The position numbers were made by a program, and so were the translations under genes. Shown one piece after another: positions 31,401 to 42,572 of a stretch of DNA of 64,000 nucleotides. The notes below the pieces were generated by a model. The model saw only the letters and a list, made by a program, of their open reading frames with translations, ran no database searches and was not told the DNA's origin. The stretch's first letter is position 1; each line of letters starts with the position of its first letter. The stretch is from Larus michahellis (Eukaryota; Chordata; Aves; Charadriiformes; Laridae). The stretch is taken from positions 169,436,511 through 169,500,510 of the forward strand of contig NC_133897.1 of NCBI RefSeq assembly GCF_964199755.1, written 5' to 3'.

Positions 31401-34278
31401 TTGATCTGCATGAGGATGGGGAGGCTCTACAGAGAGACTTGGATAGGTTGGACCGATGGGCCAACGCCAACGGTACGAGCTTCAACAAGGCCAAGTGCCG
31501 GGTCCTGCACTTGGGCCACAACAACCCCATGGACACGACAGGCCTGGGGCAGTGTGGCTGGAGAGCTGCCCGGCGGAAAAGGACCTGGGGGTTCCAATTG
31601 ACACGCGGCCGAACGTGAGCCAGCAGTGTGCCCAGGTGGCCGAGAGGGCCAATGCCATCCTGGCTTGTATTAGAAATGGTGTGACCAGCAGAAGCAGGGA
31701 GGCGATTGTCCCCCTGTACTCAGCACTGGTGAGGCCACCCCTTGAGTCTTGTGTCCAGTTCTGGGCACCTCAACACGAGAGAGATCTCGAGGTGCTGGAG
31801 CAAGGGCAGAGGAGGGCAACGAAGGCGGTGAAGGGCCTGGAGAATAAATCTGATGAGGAGCGATGGAAGGAGCTGGGACTGTTTAGTGTGAGGAAGAGGA
31901 GGCTGAGGGGAGACCTCATCGCTCTCTACAGCTACTTGAAAGGCCGTTGTAGAGAGGTTGGGGCTGGTCTCTTCTCACGGGTCACCAGCGACAGAACACG
32001 AGGGAGTAGGTTCAAGCTGCAGCAGGGGAGGTTCAGGCTGGACATGAGGAAGAAATTCTTCCCAGACAGAGTGGTCGGACACGGGAACGGGCTGCCCGGG
32101 GAGGTGGTGGAGTCGCCATCCCTGAAGGTGTTTAAGAGCCGTTTCCACGTGGTGGTGGGGGATGTGGTGCAGGGGAGAACTCCGTAGAGTGGGGCTGATG
32201 GTTGGACTCGATGATCCCAAGGGCCTTTTCCGACCCAAACAATCCTATGATTCTAAGAGGCCTTTAGTGCCCCCGAGCACCACCGTCCCCTGACCAGCTG
32301 GGTGGCATCGGGCCATACACAGGAGCGAGCAGAGGCCGGTGTGAAAACGTCCCCAGGCGGCCCGGGGTTGGGGGGGTTGTTGGGGGGTAGGAGAAGCCCT
32401 CACCCGCATTTTCCTCTGGCGGGGGCAGAGGTAGAGGTCCAGGCAGCGCTCGAAGCGCTCGTGGATGAAGCGGGAGTAGGCGGGCACCGCTCGCAGGCAC
32501 CGGTACTGCTGGGGCACGAAGTTCAGCTTCCTCTCGGCCGGCTCCTGCTGCTCCCAGGCCAGTTTCTGCGGGACGGAGGGGACGCGGGTTCAGCGGGGCC
32601 GGCAGGAGCCCTGGGTGGCGAGGTGCCTTTTCCACCCCAGCCCCGGGGGCGGAACGTGCCTCCGGGCACAGCGTGCCGGCACGAACCCCGCGCCTGGACA
32701 CCCCGCAGCACGCTCAGCCTGGAGGCTGCGCCTCGCCGTCGCAGGGACACCCCGCTCCCCCTTCTCTATTTTTTTATGCGGTGGGGGGGGGGCTGAGGAA
32801 CCTTCGCTTTCACTTCCCTGGCGAGGTCTCGACCCAGCTCGCCACGACGTGGTCTCTAGGGTGACCCACTGCCCTCCTCAGCACAGCACAGACCCCCCCC
32901 CTCGGGTCCTGGCACCTACTGAGCTCCCCCCCCCCACCCACCCAACCCCGCGCCGTGTGCCCAGCGCTTTCCCCTCTGGCTCCTGGCCACCCACGGCCCC
33001 CCCTTTACCTCCTCCTCGCTGAGCAGGTACTCGGGGGGGGGGTTGTAGGACTCCTCGTGCCCAGGCAGCTTCATCTTGGGGGCCGGGACGTGCATCTTGT
33101 GGCGGCCCAGGATGGAGTTGGGATCCTCGTGGGCCCAGAGGTCGTAGTAGGTAGGCGTGTCGTCCTTGGGCTTGCGGGGCTTGATCCAGCCCATCTTGAT
33201 GGCGTGGACTAGCTTGGAGACCTGCGGGGCAAGGAGAGGTCAAGGCCAGGAGCCGTCAGGACTCCGCAGGCTCAGGGAGGAGGTGTGGGACGCGAGGATG
33301 GAAATGGAAACCGCCGAGAAGAGCTCTGCAGCCCTGGGAGCTCACGGGGGCTGCCCGGGACCGGACTTGACAGGGGTTTACACGTGGACGTGAACTGCGG
33401 CAGCAGGACCAGCCACTGGGGGGTGGGTGGCCCACGGTGGGGACAGGAGGGCAGCCAGAGCCACCAGTCTTCAGCGCTGCGGTCTGCGTGGGGGCTCCGG
33501 AGGCAGGCGGAACTCGGCTTCGCGTTCCCCGAGGTGCCATCGGGACCTCTCACCTTCTCCTTCTCAATGAGGGAGGGGATGAAGCTCCGCTTGTCCGCCG
33601 GGCGATTCGTCACCGGGTGGATCATGACCTCGTGGGTGAAGAAGTCAACGGCCGGCTGGGGAGACACAGACCCGGGTGGCAACGGCTGCTGGGCTGGCCC
33701 TGCCCGTCCTGGGGCAAGCCAGAGCTCGGAGGAAGCGCGGAGGCTGTGGCGTCACCCTACCTCGTAGGGATCGAGGTGGACATCCCCAAACTGCCCTCTC
33801 TGGAGCCGATGCACCAGGTCCACCTGCTCGTCTGTCAGCTTTATGTCTGCACCCGTCATCTTGTCCTGGACCGTTCGCCTGCAGGAGGGTACCGAGGGGG
33901 AGAGGGTTAGGGCTGGACTGCAGCGTCCGTCCCCAACGGTGGCACGAGCTACCATGAAGCCCTGGGCTACCAAAGCTGCACGCCAGGAGTCACAGTGGGA
34001 GATCTCGAGGTCTCCAGCCCGTACTCTCCAGCCCTGGGCGGTCTCGGGGCGTCCCAGTGGCGGGCGTCCACGTGGCGAACACATCACACCATGCACCGCC
34101 AGGGCCTTCCCCGCTGCGCTCACCAGTAGTCGGGGTTCTCCATCTTCTCCAGGAACATGTCCAGCTCATCCTTGTTCCGGATGGGCTTGTAGATCTTCTT
34201 GCCGTCCAGGTTGTAGCCGACGTGGGGGAAATCCTGGTACCACTCCATGGGGATGTTGCCCACTGTGTTGCGAATGTC
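25306..34278 (-). CDS. BOP1: BOP1, block of proliferation 1 (thirteen 3' exons)
   Basis: Nucleolar WD40 protein; with PES1 and WDR12 it forms the PeBoW complex needed for 28S/5.8S rRNA maturation and 60S subunit assembly. Exons in transcript order: 34278-34124, 33878-33761, 33655-33554, 33221-33009, 32565-32404, 30750-30670, 30258-30189, 28478-28346, 27876-27696, 27568-27280, 26162-26078, 25761-25654 and 25459-25306. All junctions are GT-AG and all phases agree, giving 616 residues and TAG. Residues about 1-275 are the BOP1NT domain ([20 protein letters not shown], then [18 protein letters not shown]); about 280-616 form the WD40 propeller, with [29 protein letters not shown] and [12 protein letters not shown]. 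Human BOP1 is about 746 aa, so about 130 acidic N-terminal residues lie in exons beyond 64000. SCX lies in the intron upstream of the first exon here. Confidence 0.96.
25654..25761 (-). CDS. BOP1: BOP1 exon l (WD repeat)
   Basis: Encodes [35 protein letters not shown], with split codons at both ends (Arg and Asn). Acceptor cgtcttcgcag, donor GTAGGT. Confidence 0.95.
26078..26162 (-). CDS. BOP1: BOP1 exon k (WD repeat)
   Basis: Encodes [27 protein letters not shown]. Acceptor tctcccag, donor GTGAGC. The intron before it in the transcript is mostly an 18-bp minisatellite that ends about 50 bp from the acceptor. Confidence 0.95.
26212..27200. repeat. 1 kb minisatellite, 18-bp unit, in a BOP1 intron
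   Basis: Tandem variants of ccctgcctgcacccagag (18 bp) with shorter interspersed units. A larger block containing tcctacctgcactgag recurs at 26821, 26943 and 27065, a 122-bp step. It fills most of the intron between BOP1 exons j and k. Long open frames through it are repeat artefacts. Confidence 0.95.
27280..27568 (-). CDS. BOP1: BOP1 exon j (middle WD repeats)
   Basis: 96 codons, [20 protein letters not shown] to [12 protein letters not shown]. It includes [20 protein letters not shown] and [10 protein letters not shown], both typical of BOP1. Acceptor ctctccgcag, donor GTACGC. Confidence 0.95.
27696..27876 (-). CDS. BOP1: BOP1 exon i
   Basis: Encodes [20 protein letters not shown] to [10 protein letters not shown], an inter-blade segment that differs more from human BOP1 than the rest. 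Acceptor gtgcttcag, donor GTGGGG. Confidence 0.94.
28346..28478 (-). CDS. BOP1: BOP1 exon h (WD repeats 1-2)
   Basis: Encodes [20 protein letters not shown] to [12 protein letters not shown]. The donor is taken as GTGAGT after the split Val codon, because only this choice keeps the frame into [10 protein letters not shown] in the next exon. Confidence 0.94.
28479..29619 (-). other. BOP1 intron with possible regulatory block
   Basis: Holds a GGCAC pentamer repeat near 28853-28876, a 26-bp alternating purine-pyrimidine tract (28963-28988) and a TATA-like motif with E-boxes (29120-29160). No exon recognised. Confidence 0.45.
29620..30158 (+). mobile_element. CR1 LINE copy
   Basis: Runs from ctctgctccgctcgggggag to ccattcggtgatt. 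It is in antisense orientation to BOP1 and stops about 30 bp from a BOP1 splice donor. Confidence 0.92.
30189..30258 (-). CDS. BOP1: BOP1 exon g (WD repeat 1)
   Basis: Encodes [23 protein letters not shown], with the following Gly codon split. Acceptor ctccctccccag, donor GTAAGG. A CR1 copy lies about 30 bp past the donor. Confidence 0.95.
30670..30750 (-). CDS. BOP1: BOP1 exon f
   Basis: 27 codons, [20 protein letters not shown] to FPTTQAL, the linker into the propeller. Acceptor cttttcacag, donor GTGAGT. Confidence 0.95.
31005..32257 (+). mobile_element. CR1 LINE, longer copy with broken reverse transcriptase
   Basis: About 1.25 kb, the longest CR1 on the + strand. Conceptual translation shows non-LTR reverse transcriptase blocks: [18 protein letters not shown], then [17 protein letters not shown], then the catalytic-type FADDAKLSG, then [15 protein letters not shown]. 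The reading frame shifts at least twice (about 31235 and 31560), so it is dead. It ends at the tail caatcctatgattct. It lies in a BOP1 intron, antisense to BOP1. Confidence 0.93.
32404..32565 (-). CDS. BOP1: BOP1 exon e (BOP1NT)
   Basis: 54 codons, [20 protein letters not shown] to [13 protein letters not shown]. Acceptor cgtcccgcag, donor GTGAGG. The next intron carries the long CR1 copy. Confidence 0.95.
33009..33221 (-). CDS. BOP1: BOP1 exon d (BOP1NT)
   Basis: 71 codons, [20 protein letters not shown] to [15 protein letters not shown]. Acceptor ccccgcag, donor GTAAAG. Confidence 0.95.
33554..33655 (-). CDS. BOP1: BOP1 exon c (BOP1NT)
   Basis: 34 codons, [20 protein letters not shown] to IPSLIEKEK. 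Acceptor gtctccccag, donor GTGAGA. The [15 protein letters not shown] stretch is very strongly conserved in the family. Confidence 0.95.
33761..33878 (-). CDS. BOP1: BOP1 exon b (BOP1NT)
   Basis: Encodes [20 protein letters not shown] to [10 protein letters not shown]. The acceptor ends in tcctgcag and the donor is GTAGGG. It ends in phase 0. Confidence 0.95.
34124..34278 (-). CDS. BOP1: BOP1 exon a (start of BOP1NT)
   Basis: Encodes [20 protein letters not shown] to EKMENPDYW, with the W codon split. The acceptor is cctcccatccag and the donor GTGAGC. Comparison with human BOP1 suggests it is the fourth coding exon. No earlier exon is visible up to 64000. Confidence 0.95.
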
Positions 34279-34544
34279 CTGGATGGGAGGGAAGCGTTGT
34301 GAGGGGAGGGCAGGGGACACCGGTTCATGCAGATGGACCCTGTTGCCCCCCAACCCCGACCATTTGCAGACGCCGAAAAACATTAAGGGTTGCCAGGTGG
34401 ATGCTCTGCCTGTGGCTCATAGCCAGGATGCCCCAAAACCACCCAGCGGGAGCGAAGCAAACCCCGTCTGCGAGCTCGGGATGCCCACTGCCACGCGGCA
34501 CGGGGCGGCACGGGGCTGGAGAGGGGTGCACCGGGATGGGGGAG
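34279..34544 (-). other. Start of the large BOP1 intron
   Basis: Unique sequence upstream of the first BOP1 exon seen. Acceptor at its left end; no other feature. Confidence 0.4.
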
Positions 34545-34996
34545 GCTGGGAGGGCCCCGGAGATGCCGGGAGGGCTGGAGCCCCTCTGCTGGGAGGACAG
34601 GCTGAGAGAGCTGGGGGGGTTCAGCCTGGAGAAGAGAAGGCTCCGCGGAGACCTTCCAGCCCCTTCCAGCCCCTCAAGGGGCTCCGGGAAAGCTGGGGAG
34701 GGACTCTGGAGCAGGGAGGGGAGCCACGGGATGAGGGGGAAGGGTTTTAAACCAAAAGAGGGGAGATTGAGATTAAAAATAAGGCAGAAATTCTCCATGA
34801 TGAAGCTGGTGAGCCCCTGGCCCAGGTTGCCCGGAGAAGCTGTGGCTGCCCCATCCCTGGAGGGGTTCAAGGCCAGGTTGGCCGGGGCTTTGGGCAACCT
34901 GGGCTAGTTGAAGATGTCCCTGCCCAGGGCAGGGGGTGGCACTGGATGATCTTTAAGGTCCCTTCCAGCCCAAACTGGTCTGTGATTCTGTGATCG
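34545..34996 (+). mobile_element. CR1 LINE copy
   Basis: From gggccccggagatgccggga to the tail gtctgtgattctgtgatc. Intact relative to other short copies here. Confidence 0.92.
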
Positions 34997-37900
34997 AACC
35001 CCAAAGCCGCAGAGGGCTGAGGCGGCGGGGCGGGGGTCCGACCCCCAACCCCAGTGCCCTGCGCGACCGCGGGCAGCCCCGGGCGAGCTGCGCTTCGTTA
35101 GGGGACGCGCATCCCCTTCCTCCGCGCTCGGGGCCGAGGACGCCAGCGTCAAGGTCAGCAGCGCCCGGGCTCGTTTACGGCAGCGGGAAGGGTTTAAAAC
35201 CCTTTTAACGGCTTGAGGAAGGGGAACGCGGAGCCTGGCTCGGGCTGCCGGGGGCTGCGGGCGGTCAGCAGCGCCGGGGCCGAGCACATTCCCGCCTCCG
35301 TCCCGCAGACAGGAGCGCGCCTCACATTTTCCGATCGCCCGCTGCCAGCCCTAGCTCCCCCGGCGCGGCCACGCACGTGCCGGCACACGCCGCCGCCGTT
35401 CTTGGCTGCCCGCACCGGGAGCAGCCACCCGCACCCGTGGCTTCGTCCCTCCGCTCGGCTCCGCGGCCACCGGGATCCTCACGTGGCTACGGGTCCCACA
35501 GCTCTGGGGCAGCCCCTGGCATCAGGTTGCGCTGATGGAGGGGGCCAGTTGGGCACGTTTCGGAGATGCCGCTTGAGCTCCGTGTCTCCTGTCCCCGATG
35601 CTGGCAGGGAGGGACGGCCGCCCCGGTCCCCACCAGCAGCTCGCAAGGGGACACGCTGCGGAGACGAGCTCCCGTGGTCCACGGCGTGCCGAAGGCTGGG
35701 GGAGACGGAGGAGACGCTGGAGCTGCTCTGATTCCCTACATGAGAGGCTGGGGGCAGGAACCAGCCCTGGGTGGGGGGGGGCTCCGGACCCCCACCAGCA
35801 CCTGCCGTCCCAGCGCAGGGCTCGGAGGGGAGCGGCGAAGACAAAGAAGCCCCCAAAAGCTCCGCCGGAGCCCACCACCGAGCCCGAGGGCAGAGAGGGA
35901 GGAGGATGGGGAGGTTTCACTCTGCACCCCCCCGGACAGGAGCGAGGGGCTGGTGGGGCCGGGTGGGATTTGGGGGGGCGGTGAGGGCCCTCTGTCCTCC
36001 CCCAGCTGCCCTCGCGTTGCAAAACGCTGAGATCCCCGTCCCCAGTTACAGCCACGGAGGGGCGAAGGTGTGAAGGCGACCTGTGGCCCGGACACCCCGC
36101 AGTCAGGGGTCACTTTCGCCCCCCCCCCCCCCCCAACCCCCGGCACCATCTGGTCCCCATAAACACTTGCAAACAACACGGAGCCTCCCACGGAAAGGCG
36201 CCAGGAGCCCCGGGAAGGCAGAGCCGGCGGGAGCCCCCGGGGCCACGCCGGACCCATCCATCACTCTCCGAGCAGAGGTCAGCGCAGCCCACCCCCCCCC
36301 CCCCCCCACATACAGCTCCAGGGGAACAGGGAAGGAATTTTCCCCCTCGGCATCCCGGTCCCAGGATGCTGTCGCTGCCCTTGGCTGGATACTGTGCTGC
36401 TGGGGCACGGGCCGAGACCCCCCCGGGGGCTTCCAGGACCAGCTGGGACCGACCTGGGAGACCAGCTAAGGCTCACGCAGACGGACGGACAGTGGGATGT
36501 CGGCTCTGGAAACCTCATCCCATGGCCGGCAGTGGGAATGTCGTTATCCAGGAGGCCTCCGGGAGCCCAGCGCAGGCTGCTCCGCAGCCGGCTCTCCCCG
36601 GGATGCCCCAGCACGGCCCCAGGAGATGCCCCTGAGATGCCCGCATTTCTCCCGGCCGCCGGAGAGACACCTACGTGGTGGTGCCGTAGGAGCCTGCAGC
36701 CGCCGCGTGTGCCGGGGCTGGAGGTGCCGCCCCGCCTGGGAAGGAGAGTTGTGCAAAGAGCAATGGGGCAGCGGCCGCCGGCTCCTCGCAGGGCTGCCGG
36801 GGCAGAGGCAGGAGTCCCTCGCTCCATCCGACCGGTGGCTCCCAACGGTGACGGGGCTGAGTGACGGCCGACACTCGGTGTGGGTCCCCGTTGTCGGCGT
36901 GACACCGCCGGTGCCGGGCAGCACGAGCAGGGGTGCTACGGCTGCACCCCACCGTGTTCCCAGCAGAGGTGCTGGCACCGCCGCACGGCTCGCTCCACGG
37001 CGGGGGTCCCCGCCGGCAGCGGCGAGGCCGGGGACGCAAGGCCCCGGCAGGGCAAGAGGCGAGCAGTGTCACATCCGTCACCGAGGCTGGGGCGAAGCAG
37101 GGGAGGGGACGCCGCAGTCCTGCCCTCCCAGCGACGCCGGAGCCGCTCTGCTTCTCCTCCGGGGCCGCAGCCAGGCTGGGCAGAGCGCGAGAGGGCACGG
37201 CTGCTGGGGAGGACGGCACGGGGACAGGGATGCCAACCGTTTCTCTGGGCTCTGGGGCCGAGGGACCGGGAGCAGCTTTGCTTTCTCTGCCCTTTCTCCC
37301 CGTGCCACGCTCGCTTCGCCCTGACGAACGCGCGCCACCGCTCCTCTCGCACGGGGGACGACTCGAGCCGGGCCGTCCCTCCAGCCGTGGCAGGGCAGAG
37401 CAGGGCTCGCTGCAGCCTTCGGCCGTAGAGACACGGTCGGCGCGGTGACAAGTTAAGTATTTTTAACAGCCCGGGCTCGCCGCGCAGGCAGCGCTGCCTC
37501 GCCTGGAGCCTGGAAGCCCAGACTGGGCGTCTCTTCCCGAAGGCCGGCTCAGCTCCGCCAGGAGCTGCGGACTTTGACGCAGGAATCCCTGGGCGAAGCT
37601 CTTGCCAGGAGCATGGGCGGGATCCCAGCAGGCCTGGAATGTTTTCCCTTCAAACGCGAGCCCTGGGGGTCCCGTGCTGGCCAAGCGGGAACCACGCTGC
37701 CCCAGCCCGCACCCCACAGCGGGAGGTGCTCCGTGCGGTGCCGGCCAGGATGGGCTCAGCGCCGACGGGACGCCCCACGCGCACGTCCCCTCCCCGGTGG
37801 TTACGTGCCCAGCACAGACACCCCAGTGACCACCTGGGGGACACTGGGAGGCCCCGACTGGGTGTCCCCCGCTCTGGCTGCTCTGGGGCAGGGAGCAAAC

Positions 37901-38043
37901 CCCAAGGCACTGACGGTGCCATAGGTCAGGACCGGGGTCTCAGCCCCGACAGAATCCCGTAAGGACATACACGCCTGGGGCCACCGGAGGAGGATGGCTG
38001 GGTCATGGATCCCCCACGGGGCTCATCGACTACAGTGGGTCCG
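34997..38043. other. BOP1 intron, GC-rich, no recognised gene
   Basis: About 3 kb of unique GC-rich sequence with C runs at about 36118-36135 and 36291-36307. Both strands carry long but low-quality frames typical of high GC. I see no exon of BOP1 or another gene. Confidence 0.45.
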
Positions 38044-40228
38044 TGTCTTCCCCCAGATCCATCCCCAGCACTGGAATCCAAGTCTTCTCCCACATCCATC
38101 CCCAGCACTGGGATCCACGTCCTCCTCGAGATCAATCCCAGCACTGGGATCCACGTCCTCCTCGAGATCAATCCCAGCACTGGGATCCACATGCTCCCCC
38201 AGATCCATTCCCAGTACTGGGATCCATGTCCTCCCCACATCTGTCCCCAGCACCGGGATCCACGTCCTCCCCGAGATCAATCCCAGCACTGGGATCCACA
38301 TCCTCCCCACATCCGCCCCCAGCACTGGGATCCATGTCCTCCCTGAGATCAATCCCAGCACTGGGATCCACATTCCCTCCCTCATCCATCCCCAGCACTG
38401 GGATCCATGTCCTCCCCGAGATCAATCCCAGCACTGGGATCCACATTCCCCCCCTTATCCATCCCCAGCACTGGGATCCATGTCCTCCCCGAGATCAATC
38501 CCAGCACTGGGATCCACATTCCCCCCCTTATCCATCCCCAGCACTGGGATCCACGTCCTCCCTGAGATCAATCCCACCACTGGGATCCACATCCTCCCCA
38601 CATCCATCCCCAGCACTGGGATCCACGTCCTCCCCGAGATCAATCCCAGCACTGGGATCCACATCCTCCCCACATCCGCCCCCAGCACTGGGATCCACGT
38701 CCTCCCTGAGATCAATCCCACCACTGCGATCCACGTTCCCCCAGATCCATTCCCAGCACTGGGATCCACATCCTCCTCGAGATCAATCCCACCACTGGGA
38801 TCCACGTTCCCCCCAGATCCATCCCCAGCACTGGGATCCACGTCCTCCCTGAGATCAATCCCAGCACTGGGATCCACATTCCCCCCCAGATCCATCCCCA
38901 GCACTGGGATCCACGTCCTCCCTGAGATCAATCCCAGCACTGGGATCCACGTTCCCCCCAGATCCATCCCCAGCACTGGGATCCACGTCCTCCCCGAGAT
39001 CAATCCCAGCACTGGGATCCACATTCCCCCCCAGATCCATCCCCAGCACTGGGATCCACGTCCTCCCCAAGATCAATCCCAGCACTAGGATCCACATCCT
39101 CCCCACATCCGCCCCCAGCACTGGGATCCACGTCCTCCCTGAGATCAATCCCAGCACTGGGATCCACATTCCCCCCCTTATCCATCACCAGCACTGGGAT
39201 CCATGTCCTCCCTGAGATCAATCCCAGCACTGGGATCCACGTTCCCCCCAGATCCATCCCCAGCACTGGGATCCACGTCCTCCCCGAGATCAATCCCAGC
39301 ACTGGGATCCACATTCCCCCCCAGATCCATCCCCAGCACTGGGATCCACGTCCTCCCTGAGATCAATCCCACCACTGGGATCCACATTCTCCCCCAGATC
39401 CATTCCCAGCACTGGGATCCACATCCTCCCCACATCCATCCCCAGCACTGGGATCCACGTCCTCCCCAAGATCAATCCCACCACTGGGATCCACATTCCC
39501 CCCCAGATCCATCCACAGCACTGGGATCCACGTCCTCCCTGAGATCAATCCCAGCACTGGGATCCACATTCTCCCCCAGATCCATCCCCAGCACTGGGAT
39601 CCACGTCCTCCCCAAGATCAATCCCAGCACTAGGATCCACATCCTCCCCACATCCGCCCCCAGCACTGGGATCCACGTCCTCCCCGAGATCAATCCCAGC
39701 ACTGGTATCCACATTCCCCCCCTTATCCATCCCCAGCACTGGGATCCACGTCCTCCCTGAGATCAATCCCAGCACTGGGATCCACGTCCTCCCCCAGATC
39801 CATCCCCAGCACTGGGATCCACGTCCTCCCCAAGATCAATCCCACCACTGGGATCCACATTCCCCCCCAGATCCATCCCCAGCACTGGGATCCACGTCCT
39901 CCCCGAGATCAATCCCACCACTGGGATCCACATTCCCCCCCTTATCCATCCCCAGCACTGGGATCCATGTCCTCCCTGAGATCAATCCCACCACTGGGAT
40001 CCACATTCCCCCCCTTATCCATCCCCAGCACTGGGATCCACGTCCTCCCCCAGAACCATCCCAGCAGCGTGATCCACGTTCCCCCGCCAGATCCATCCCC
40101 AGCAGTGGGATCCCATTCCCCCCCAGATCCATCCCCAGCACTGGGAGCCACGTCCTCCCCCAGAACCATCCCAGCAGCGTGATCCACGTCCTCCTCCAAC
40201 CCCATCCCCAGCCCTGGGATCCAGGTCC
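38044..40228. repeat. 2.2 kb minisatellite, 73-bp dimer of 36/37-bp units
   Basis: Alternating units built on cagcactgggatccacgtcc and gagatcaatcccagcac give a 73-bp dimer. Nearly every unit has a GGATCC (BamHI) hexamer. The units diverge at both ends of the array. As 73 is not a multiple of 3, frames rotate, yet stops are rare, so long false ORFs appear. Confidence 0.95.
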
Positions 40229-41997
40229 CTCCCCAGCCCTGCATCAGGGAGGAAGGAGCAAATTCCTCCCAGACGGAGTTTCTCCGCGGTGCCGAAGCAG
40301 CGCAGTAGCCTCGGCCCGTCCCTCCCCTCCGCTCGCCTCCCACCCACCCACCCGCTCGGCCGGCGGCGTGGCTGCCTCCCGTGTCGTTAACACGTCGCCT
40401 CCGGCCAGCCCCGTCCTCCCGGCGAGCGCGGGGGAGTCTGGAGCCCCGGAGCAAGGGACTGCCGTCACTCAGCCTCACGTCTGGAAGTTGTTCTTGGATG
40501 GGCCCTGGGCATTCCTAGACGCACATTCCTGGCAGCTGGAGAGCCTCGTAGGAAAGATTCTTCTCTCTTGAAAATATCCGGTCCACGTGGAGGAGAAAGG
40601 GGACGGGGCAAGCTCAGCTCTCCCACCCACCATCCCGGAGACCACGGCGGCGTGCCCGGGGGCCGGTGGGGCGCTGGGCATCCCTGGACCATGGCAGGAG
40701 GACATCTCGTGTGTCCCGTCCTCCCACCCCCGCCCCCGGCGAGGTGACCACAGGCCAGACTCCGGCAGTGCCGGAGAAGGCTCTGCACCCCCAGCACCCC
40801 AGATGCAATTCCCATAGGAGGGGGGACGGGTTCCCGAGGGGTCCGGCACAAGCACCAGGCACCCTCTGCCGGGAGGGAAGCTCCGCAGAGCCCCGGGGGT
40901 GTGCAGGAAAGCCACCCCAAGCCCCCCACGCTCTGCAGGGCTGTCCGCTGGGGAAGGCAGGTCCCGAGGACGGGGAGTGGGTGATTTAATGGGGTCCACA
41001 AAGGCCAGCGCCCCGGGCCAGGGCGCAGGACGAGGCAGGGCAGCTGCCGCAGGCAGCACCTCCTCGGCAGCGGAGCCATGCCATCATTGCAGGCAGCCAG
41101 GCCAAGCTTCCAGGTAATAAAGCCGCAGCGGGGAACGGCTCACGGAGCGCAGCGGGGAATTTCAGACTCCTCGGCCGCGGCTCTGCAGCCGCAGCCACCC
41201 CGGGAGAAGGCGCCTACACCGGGCTCTGCTGACTGCCAGGGCCGGGAGACGGGTGCCCAAAGCGGGACATCATGGAAGCTCTCCGGGAAGCCAGGAGAGC
41301 CGCAGAGCCAGGGGTCGGGACGCTGCGATCTCCAGCGCCAAGTGCCTCTGCTTATTTAAGACCAGGGCTTTCCGAGCCCGCGCCGGGTCCGGTGCTCCGG
41401 CCCGACCCAGGGCTGAGCATCACCTGCACGCAGGACCGCTCTCCATCCCGGTCTCGAAGGAAGCAGGCCACAGGGAGAGGGACGGGCGTCTCACCAGGAA
41501 GGAGAGCGGGGGGAAAGCTCCCGGGGATCGCACTTGGATAGAAGGTGCTAGAGAAAAGCAAGGTCATTAGCGGAGCTAAACGAAAGCAGATGCCTACGGG
41601 AGCCTGGGTTTCCAAAGCACACACGGTGAGCGCCCCGGCGCTGGGGAGGGAGATGACAGTGGCTTGGATTTCAGAAGCTGCTGAGGAACGGCGGCAGCAA
41701 CACTGCGAAGGTGACAAAAGTGACAACACCCCGCGTGGAGCTCCTGCTGGGGAACGCGCTCCGGGGCTGGGGGGGGACACGACGCACTGCGCTCCGCCGG
41801 AACGGAGGGGAAACCCGAGACTTCACGGCAAACGGCAATTCCCCTTTCTGGCCAAGTCGAAACGCCGCTTATCGCCACAGCACACAGAGCACTCTGGAGG
41901 GTCGAGAGGCGGCTGTACCGGGGGGGTCTTGCCTGGGTGATGCCCCCCCTAGGGCTGTGTGCGGGCAGGGCTGGAGCTGTTGGGGATCGTCGGCATC
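40229..41997. other. BOP1 intron, no recognised gene
   Basis: CpG-rich at 40260-40460, otherwise unique. An isolated AATAAA occurs at 41116 on the + strand, without supporting exon structure. Confidence 0.4.
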
Positions 41998-42572
41998 CCC
42001 CATCCCCAGCAGCGTGGGCAGGGGGGCGAGGGGGGGATTCTGCCCCTCTGCTCCGCTCGGGGGAGACCCCCCTGCAGTGCTGCCTCCAGCCCCGGGGACA
42101 TCGGGAGGACACGGAGGTGTCGGAGCGGGGGCCGGAGGAGGCCCCGGAGATGCTGGGAGGGCTGGAGCCCCTCTGCTGGGAGGACAGGCTGAGAGAGCTG
42201 GGGGGGCTCAGCCTGGAGAAGAGAAGGCTCCGCGGAGACCTTCCAGCCCCTTCCAGCCCCTCAAGGGGCTCCGGGAAAGCTGGGGAGGGACTCTGGAGCA
42301 GGGAGGGGAGCCACGGGACGAGGGGGAAGGGTTTTAAACCAAAAGAGGGGAGATTGAGATTAAAAATAAAGCAGAAATTCTCCACGATGAAGCTGGTGAG
42401 CCCCTGACCCAGGTTGCCCAGAGAAGCTGTGGCTGCCCCATCCCTGGAGGGGTTCAAGGCCAGGTTGGACGGGGCTTTGGGCAACTTGGGCTGGTGGGAG
42501 GTAGCCCTGCCCGCGGTGGGACTCGATGGCCTTTAAAGGTCCCTTCCCACCCAAACCATTCGATGTTTCTAT
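41998..42572 (+). mobile_element. CR1 LINE copy
   Basis: From atccccagcagcgtgggcag to ccattcgatgtttctatga. Its 5' part matches the 2213-3035 copy on the other strand. Confidence 0.92.

Noticed and set aside
38044..40478. A 364-codon Ser/Pro/His frame and a repeat that looks array-like, as in CRISPR
   Set aside because: The units are contiguous with no unique spacers, and the host is a vertebrate; it is a satellite.
41101..41130. AATAAA at 41116 as the end of a + strand gene
   Set aside because: No exon, acceptor or conserved frame is visible upstream; a single hexamer is expected by chance.
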